Source: an uncultured Bacilli bacterium (GTDB taxonomy: Bacteria > Bacillota_I > Bacilli_A > RF39 > UBA660). From it: a stretch of 11,098 nt of DNA. Positions 6,738 through 11,098 of this stretch are shown in pieces. The notes below the pieces were generated by a model that worked only from the letters and a program-made list of their open reading frames with translations, searched no databases and was not told the origin of the DNA. Where the stretch lies: the NCBI GenBank assembly GCA_944331885.1, contig CALVJF010000018.1:1-11098 (forward strand), given 5' to 3'. Both the position numbers and the translations under genes were made by a program. The number at the start of each line of letters is the position of its first letter. The stretch's first letter is position 1.

Positions 6738-8270
6738 CTATAATGTTGGAATTGAGCCAATACCTAATGGAATTCCAGTTACGTACCATATAATTACTAT
6801 AATTAACAATACTACACCTGTTATAACAGAATATGGGACTTGATATTTTAAAGTTGTAAATAAGCTTATTGGTCGACTATTTTGATTATATTTTTCAATA
6901 TAAGCTAAGTAGATAACAAAATATGCTAGTAAAGGTGTTAAGCCTGTTGTTAAGCCCTCACTAAAGCGCATTATAACTTGAGCAAATTCTGGGCTAAGGC
7001 TATTATTCATAAATGTTGGAACTGCTGTGACTGATAATATTAACCATTTCCCGCTTGATGAATTGACAAAAATATTTGAAATTGCACCTATTACAAATAA
7101 TAATATTATTAAAGGTACACCGCTAAATGATGTATTATTTAACATATCAGCAAATATTGCTACTATTACAGTACCAATATTGGTCTTTTTGAAAACATTA
7201 ATAAGCACTGAGGCTAACAATATTAAAATTAATGTACGACCAATTCCATCTAGAGAATGAGCTAAATCTTCGCAAAAGTCATTGTTATTTTTTATGGTTC
7301 TAGCACCTATTCCATAGAATAAGCCAAGAATTATGAAAAATATTGTAACTATAAAAACAAAACCTTCACTAAAGAATGAATCAAAACTAAATAGTTTGTC
7401 AATATAAAATTTTTGACTATAGTCCAATAAATTTCCACCTAATGGTGCTCCTGGTATTATATTATAAATAAATATAAATAAATATATAATTCCACCAAAA
7501 GCAGCAAATAATAGACCACGATATTCTTTTTTACCTAATTTAAATTCTTTTCTTTCTTCTTTAAATTCATATTTTTCTACTTTGTCTACAATTATTTTTT
7601 CGGTAATTAGAGTAATAACTATTGATACAATTATACTTGATATGGTCATTATGCCTATAAAGGCAAAAGTTCCAAAATTAATTGTTGAATCAAGTATTTT
7701 GGCACTATTTAGTGTTTGAGTTAACATACTACTATCTACTGATGTGAAAAAGATGCTTAGTCCTGTTCCGCAGCATAATCCAGCATATGTAGCAACTATT
7801 CCAATAATGGGATTTCTACGGCCATGAAGAAATAATAGGGCACTAATTGGAATTAAAATTACGTAGCTTAAATCACCAAATAGACTACTGATAACAGCTA
7901 TGAAAACAATTGCAAATGTAATTGAAGTTTTTTTCATACTTCTAGTTAAAAGTGTAAATAAAGATTTTAAAAAACCACTTTTTTCCATTATACCAATACC
8001 TATAAGTATTATAATTAGCATACTTAAAGGGGTAAAGGATACAAAATTTGAAACAGTTGAACTAAAAATATATTTAATTCCTGAGAGACTAAATAGAGAT
8101 TCTACCGTTGCTAATACTGCTTCATATTCATTACTATTTGGGTTTATTTTGTAATATGTAGCTTCAAATCCTATAACGTTTAAAAAACCACTTAATATAA
8201 TTGTTCCTAATATTAAAATAATAAACGTCATAATAGGATTTAAAGTCATCTTTTCTTTTAATTTATTCAT
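6738..8270 (-). CDS. AbgT-family transporter
   Basis: Inner-membrane transporter of the AbgT family. Known members take up p-aminobenzoyl-glutamate (E. coli AbgT) or export folate-precursor-like compounds and sulfonamides (MtrF, YdaH); the substrate here cannot be read from sequence. The 510-residue product matches family length and has many hydrophobic helices. Family-like segments are FTPLSMLIIILIGIGIMEKSG at about 79-99, FGDLSYVILIPISALLF near 131-147, and SSSGKWLILSVTAVPTFM from about 404, matching the conserved SSSAKW hairpin region. The ATG at 8270 is preferred to the in-frame GTG at 8279, because the GTG is part of the AGGTGA ribosome binding site. It overlaps the DUF951 gene by 8 bases and is normally absent from this conserved gene block. 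Confidence 0.9.
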   Translation of the reverse strand: MNKLKEKMTLNPIMTFIILILGTIILSGFLNVIGFEATYYKINPNSNEYEAVLATVESLFSLSGIKYIFSSTVSNFVSFTPLSMLIIILIGIGIMEKSGFLKSLFTLLTRSMKKTSITFAIVFIAVISSLFGDLSYVILIPISALLFLHGRRNPIIGIVATYAGLCCGTGLSIFFTSVDSSMLTQTLNSAKILDSTINFGTFAFIGIMTISSIIVSIVITLITEKIIVDKVEKYEFKEERKEFKLGKKEYRGLLFAAFGGIIYLFIFIYNIIPGAPLGGNLLDYSQKFYIDKLFSFDSFFSEGFVFIVTIFFIILGLFYGIGARTIKNNNDFCEDLAHSLDGIGRTLILILLASVLINVFKKTNIGTVIVAIFADMLNNTSFSGVPLIILLFVIGAISNIFVNSSSGKWLILSVTAVPTFMNNSLSPEFAQVIMRFSEGLTTGLTPLLAYFVIYLAYIEKYNQNSRPISLFTTLKYQVPYSVITGVVLLIIVIIWYVTGIPLGIGSIPTL

Positions 8271-8457
8271 TATTATCACCTAGTATTTTTTTGACTTTTT
8301 TATCAAATTCAAGACGATCCATCATGATTTCTCGGCCACAATTGACGCATTTTATTTTTACATCGACACCTACCCTTGTTATTAGCCATTCATTAGTTTG
8401 ACAAGCATGAGGTTTTTTCATAATTACTCTATCGTTAATTTTTATTGGCTTTAGCAT
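8263..8457 (-). CDS. DUF951 (YyzM-type) small protein
   Basis: A 64-residue protein of the DUF951 family (B. subtilis YyzM). The function is unknown, though it has been a constant neighbour of parB and ychF in Bacilli. The family signature KKPHACQTNEW (14-24) and RVGVDVKIKCVNCGREIMMDR (28-48) is clear. Cys19, Cys37 and Cys40, with nearby His17, suggest a small zinc-binding fold; that part is inferred. GGAGGT lies 7 bases before the ATG. The start overlaps the end of mscS by 23 bases and the stop overlaps abgT by 8 bases, so it is translated from the same message as both. Confidence 0.92.
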   Translation of the reverse strand: MLKPIKINDRVIMKKPHACQTNEWLITRVGVDVKIKCVNCGREIMMDRLEFDKKVKKILGDNNE

Positions 8458-9175
8458 TATGTACCTCCACTTGTGGATATGGAATTTTTATATTTTGCTT
8501 ATCGAGGATCATTTTAATTATTCTTAATGATGAGCGTTTAATACTCCATTGACTATCTTGATCACAACTAATTTTTATACGGTAGTTTACTGAACTGTTA
8601 TCTAATTTATTTATACCTAAATATGTTACTTCATTTTTGTAGACTTTATCTAGTTTTTTTATTTCTTCTAATATTTCTTCTATTGCTTTTTCTACCTTTT
8701 CAACTTTTGCTTCATAAGCTACAGGTATATCTATTATAACGTCAGCCGATTTCTGAGAAATATTTATTATTTCAGTTACATTACGATTAGCAAGAATTAA
8801 AACTTCGCCATTAAGATTTTTAATTCTAGTGCTTTTTAGTCCAAAAGAAATAACTTCGCCTGTAAAATTGTTATAAGTTACATAATCACCAACAATGTAA
8901 TAATTTTCAAGCATAATAGTTATTCCACTGATAAAATCTTTCATTGTATCTTGCATAGCTAAACCAACAACAGCTCCCAAAATTCCAAGGCCAGCTATTA
9001 ATGATTTTGTGTCTACGCCATATAATTCTAAAATAAAGAGTACAACTATAACAAATATAATATACTTAAAAATATTTTGAAATAATTCAACAATTGTTTT
9101 TCTTCTTTTGCGTTCTAATGCACTTTTGCCAGAATTAATTATTTTTTTGGTCAAAGCACTTAAGATATAAGACAA
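8435..9175 (-). CDS. Small-conductance mechanosensitive channel (MscS), lacking its normal N terminus
   Basis: MscS-type channels open under membrane tension to release solutes during osmotic downshock. The open frame has the pore helix GLGILGAVVGLAMQDTMKDFISG (about 62-84), preceded by a hydrophobic helix (YIIFVIVVLFILELYG), then the beta domain (YIVGDYVTYNNFTGEV, STRIKNLNGEVLILANRNV) and the C-terminal alpha/beta domain ending IPYPQVEVHN. The best available start is a TTG at 9175 without a good ribosome binding site. The same frame continues upstream, across an in-frame TAA at 9190-9188, to an ATG at 9259 with a good Shine-Dalgarno (see the separate entry). The intact protein would be 274 residues. 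As written, half of the first membrane helix is missing. Family identity is sure; whether it is functional is not. Confidence 0.85.
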   Translation of the reverse strand: MSYILSALTKKIINSGKSALERKRRKTIVELFQNIFKYIIFVIVVLFILELYGVDTKSLIAGLGILGAVVGLAMQDTMKDFISGITIMLENYYIVGDYVTYNNFTGEVISFGLKSTRIKNLNGEVLILANRNVTEIINISQKSADVIIDIPVAYEAKVEKVEKAIEEILEEIKKLDKVYKNEVTYLGINKLDNSSVNYRIKISCDQDSQWSIKRSSLRIIKMILDKQNIKIPYPQVEVHNAKANKN

Positions 9176-9187
9176 AATATAACCAGC

Positions 9188-9259
9188 TTAAACAATTAAT
9201 AGTAGACCACAAACTTCTTTTTTAGTGATAAAACTTATTATTACTTCAAAAAAATCCAT
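9188..9259 (-). pseudogene. Detached N terminus of mscS ending at an in-frame TAA
   Basis: The ATG at 9259, with GGTGA at 9269-9265 as Shine-Dalgarno, starts 23 codons (MDFFEVIISFITKKEV, then CGLLLIV) that stop at TAA 9190-9188. The codons after the stop (AGYILSYILSALTKKI) continue the same reading frame and the same hydrophobic helix. This is where an MscS gene should start, 1 base after the parB stop. One base change (for example TTA to TAA) would explain it. A deliberate leader peptide is possible but less likely. Confidence 0.75.
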
Positions 9260-9260
9260 T

Positions 9261-10145
9261 TTATTCACCATCCACTTCTATACCAAGAATTTCTAAAACT
9301 CTTTCTAAATCTTTTTCGGAATCAAATGGTATTTCAATTTTTTTATTAGTAATCTTTACTTTTGATCCTATTTTCGAACGGAAGATATTTTCATAAATAG
9401 TGTAACGGATATTATTACTATTTCGATTAATTTTGTTTATCTTTGGTATATCTTCTTGATTGGCTATTTTTTCTGTTTCGCGAACATTTAGACCCTCACT
9501 CATTATTTTTTCAGCAATTCTATTAATTTGTTCGGGATTTTCTAACTTACTAAGAGTTCTAGCGTGTCCTAGACTTAGTTTTCCTTCAATAACATAGTTT
9601 TTTACATTTTCTGGAAGTCTTAGTATTCCAAGTATATTTGTTATATAACTACGACTTTTGCCAAATTTTTTAGCTAATTCTTCTTGAGTAATATTTTCAG
9701 TTGTTAATATTTTTTCATAAGCATTTGCTTCTTCTATCGGATTTAAATTTTCTCGTTGAATATTTTCAATTAAAGCTATTTCCATCATTTGAGTATCGTT
9801 AAAATCTCTTATGATTGCTGGAATAGTTGTTTTACCAGCAATTTTAGAAGCTTTCGTTCTTCTTTCACCGGCTACAATTTCATAACCTTTTATACTCTTT
9901 TTAACTATAATCGGTTGGACTAATCCATGTTCTTTAATTGATTCTGCTAATTCGTTTAATGCTTGCTCATCAAAGCTTTTACGAGGTTGATAAGGATTAC
10001 TACGAATATCAGCTATGTTTAATTCAACGATTTCATCTTTAGAAGTATTTTTGACAATTTCGTTTTCAAAATTATCAAAGTCTATTCTTTCATTTGAAAA
10101 TAATTGCTCTAAACCTTTTCCAAGTGCTTTTCTTTTACTGTCCAT
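9261..10145 (-). CDS. parB: Chromosome-partitioning protein ParB (Spo0J)
   Basis: CTP-dependent DNA clamp that loads at parS sites, spreads along the origin region and recruits SMC, driven by ParA. The 294-residue product begins with the ParA-interacting motif ALGKGLEQLF. It then has NPYQPRKSFDEQAL (50-63), the CTP-binding GERRTKAS (93-100) and ENIQRENLNP (127-136), a helix-turn-helix at about 153-178 (TQEELAKKFGKSRSYITNIL), GHARTL near 193 and a C-terminal dimerisation domain (DSEKDLERVLEILGI). The segment at 225-255 is the usual variable linker. AGGAAG precedes the ATG. It overlaps parA by 11 bases. The adjacent position to parA and the single-copy core context fit Spo0J better than the nucleoid-occlusion paralogue Noc. 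Confidence 0.95.
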   Translation of the reverse strand: MDSKRKALGKGLEQLFSNERIDFDNFENEIVKNTSKDEIVELNIADIRSNPYQPRKSFDEQALNELAESIKEHGLVQPIIVKKSIKGYEIVAGERRTKASKIAGKTTIPAIIRDFNDTQMMEIALIENIQRENLNPIEEANAYEKILTTENITQEELAKKFGKSRSYITNILGILRLPENVKNYVIEGKLSLGHARTLSKLENPEQINRIAEKIMSEGLNVRETEKIANQEDIPKINKINRNSNNIRYTIYENIFRSKIGSKVKITNKKIEIPFDSEKDLERVLEILGIEVDGE

Positions 10146-10920
10146 TTCGACTAATCACTTCCTTTGCTAAATTTTGATAAGCTAAAGTTGCTCTACTTGT
10201 TGGATCGTAATCACTTATAGGTTTTCCATGACTTGGAGCTTCAACTAAACGAACAAGACGTGGAATTATAGTGTTAAATACCTTGTTTTTAAAATATTTT
10301 CTTACTTCTTCTATTACTTCTAGGCCAATATTAGTTCTTCCATCTAACATTGTTAAAAGAACTCCCTCAATTCGTAAGTCTGGATTCATATTTGATTGGA
10401 CCATAATTATGGAATTTAATAATTGAGTTATACCTTCAAGAGCAAAGAATTCACATTGGACTGGGATAATCACAGAATCACTTGCTACTAGGGCATTCAT
10501 TGTTGTTATACCTAGCGAAGGTTGACAATCAATTATAATATAATCGTAATTTTCTTTAATTTCAGATATTGCTTTACGTAGTTGTTCATTTTGACGAAAT
10601 GTATTATCTTCTAGCATATTCTTTACAAATTCAACATCTACACCTGCTAAATTAATTGTTGAAGGAATTAATGATAAATTTTTAAATTTGGTATTTTTAA
10701 TTGCGCTTTTAATGGTACAATTTCCTACCATTACGTCATAGATATCTAATTTAAAATCACCATTATTGTAGCCTAAACCGGTTGTTGCATTGCCCTGAGG
10801 ATCTAAATCAATTAATAATGTTTTTTTGCCTTCTTTTCCTAATGCCGCTGCTAAATTTATACTTGATGTTGTTTTACCAACACCACCCTTTTGATTAACT
10901 AAGGAAATTGTTTTTGCCAT
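10135..10920 (-). CDS. parA: Chromosome-partitioning ATPase ParA (Soj)
   Basis: Walker-type ATPase that binds DNA non-specifically as an ATP dimer and works with ParB in origin segregation; in B. subtilis, Soj also controls DnaA. The 261-residue product has the deviant Walker A KGGVGKTT (11-18) with its signature lysine, DLDPQGN (38-44), and Walker B IIIDCQPSLG (128-137), where the common DCPPSLG has Gln for the first Pro. GVLLTMLDGRTN and SHGKPISDYDPTSRA near the C terminus are also typical. The frame could start at a GTG (10932), but the ATG at 10920 is the family start and has AGGTGG 8 bases upstream. It is the first gene of the six-gene minus-strand unit and overlaps parB by 11 bases. Confidence 0.96.
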   Translation of the reverse strand: MAKTISLVNQKGGVGKTTSSINLAAALGKEGKKTLLIDLDPQGNATTGLGYNNGDFKLDIYDVMVGNCTIKSAIKNTKFKNLSLIPSTINLAGVDVEFVKNMLEDNTFRQNEQLRKAISEIKENYDYIIIDCQPSLGITTMNALVASDSVIIPVQCEFFALEGITQLLNSIIMVQSNMNPDLRIEGVLLTMLDGRTNIGLEVIEEVRKYFKNKVFNTIIPRLVRLVEAPSHGKPISDYDPTSRATLAYQNLAKEVISRNGQ

Positions 10921-10956
10921 TTTTTGTACCACCTTTTCATGTTATATTACTTTATT

Positions 10957-10984
10957 ATTCTATCATAATTTTTTAATATATAAA
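10957..10984 (-). promoter_or_regulatory. Probable parA promoter (extended -10)
   Basis: On the minus strand TGATAGAAT (10965-10957) is an extended -10 element with one mismatch to TATAAT. TTTATA (10984-10979) at 16 bases is a weak -35 box. The upstream DNA (10981-11040) is nearly pure A/T with A tracts and could act as an UP element. The leader would be about 30 nt. No other promoter is obvious before abgT, so this one probably drives the whole unit. Confidence 0.5.
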
Positions 10985-11029
10985 ATAGAAAGTCTTTAAA
11001 AATAAAAAAAGAGAATTAAAGGGTATTTT

Positions 11030-11067
11030 AAAAAAAGAAGTGCACAGAAGTTGTGCAATAAGATTTA
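11030..11067 (-). terminator. Possible terminator of a gene lying off the right edge
   Basis: The hairpin TGCACA (11041-11046) with TGTGCA (11052-11057) has a 5-base loop. On the minus strand it is followed by CTTCTTTTTTT, a terminator-like tail with the T run slightly displaced. A TAA at 11067-11065 lies 7 bases before the hairpin and would close a frame entering from the right edge whose last visible codons read INCLEGIIQL. Ten codons are too few to identify a gene. The rest of the 166 bases upstream of parA holds only the promoter. Confidence 0.35.
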
Positions 11068-11098
11068 TAACTGTATAATACCTTCCAAGCAGTTTATT

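Noticed and set aside
7027..8154. Two short plus-strand open frames opposite abgT (7027-7260 and 7900-8154)
   Set aside because: Both are antisense to a strongly conserved transporter gene, and neither has a recognisable ribosome site or domain.
8472..8480. DnaA-box-like ATATCCACA (minus strand)
   Set aside because: It is a single 8-of-9 match with no cluster or AT-rich unwinding region beside it, and it falls in the mscS/DUF951 junction. It does not support an origin here.
9474..9486. TGTTCGCGAAACA (minus strand) inside parB, resembling a parS site
   Set aside because: It is three bases too short for parS and simply encodes the conserved ParB segment NVRET. In B. subtilis the parS in spo0J lies in a different segment, as far as I recall.
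11051..11079. Plus-strand promoter-like TTGTGC, 17 bases, TATAAT pointing off the right edge
   Set aside because: The -35 matches at only three positions and the region overlaps the putative minus-strand terminator. In such AT-rich DNA, TATAAT occurs often by chance.
1..11098. Possible use of genetic code 4 (TGA as Trp)
   Set aside because: murD ends with TGA at the family-expected length, and tryptophans are TGG throughout, so code 11 fits.

Overview
This is a compact, AT-rich stretch (about 30% GC by eye, not computed) of a core bacterial chromosome. It most likely comes from a low-GC, Gram-positive-type lineage: Bacilli, Erysipelotrichales, or a related uncultured gut group such as RF39. 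Three things support this: the parA-parB-mscS-DUF951-ychF-rpsF-ssb-rpsR order, which is the origin-proximal order of Bacillus/Staphylococcus-type genomes; strong AGGAGG-type ribosome binding sites; and intact murC/murD, which argues against wall-less Mollicutes. TGA ends murD and tryptophan is encoded by TGG, so the standard bacterial code (11) applies, not code 4.

Layout. On the plus strand, murD and murC (87-2787) form a two-gene overlapping unit for peptidoglycan precursor synthesis. A bidirectional hairpin terminator at 2787-2818 separates them from everything else, which lies on the minus strand. Read in transcription order (right to left), the minus strand holds three units. (1) parA-parB-mscS-DUF951-abgT-unknown gene (10920 to 5851) covers chromosome segregation, a mechanosensitive channel, a small Cys-rich protein, an AbgT-family transporter and an unrecognised 284-residue protein. 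The first five genes overlap or nearly touch, and the unit ends in a strong terminator at 5819-5845. (2) ychF-ywaF-like (5757 to 3920) has its own sigma-A-type promoter. (3) rpsF-ssb-rpsR (3796 to 2817) has its own promoter and a leader that can fold like the known S6:S18 autoregulatory motif.

What stands out. The mscS gene has an in-frame TAA at codon 24, inside the first membrane helix. The gene is therefore either broken, restarted at a downstream TTG, or carries a sequencing error. The rpsF leader contains a CCG flanked by a hairpin and by an outer stem that would hide the Shine-Dalgarno sequence, plus a competing upstream hairpin. The -35 box of the rpsF promoter lies in the loop of the preceding gene's terminator. 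The abgT/unknown-gene pair is inserted in an otherwise conserved block. I see no mobile element, CRISPR array, tRNA, rRNA, defence system or clearly new multi-gene system. Most of the window is ordinary housekeeping DNA.
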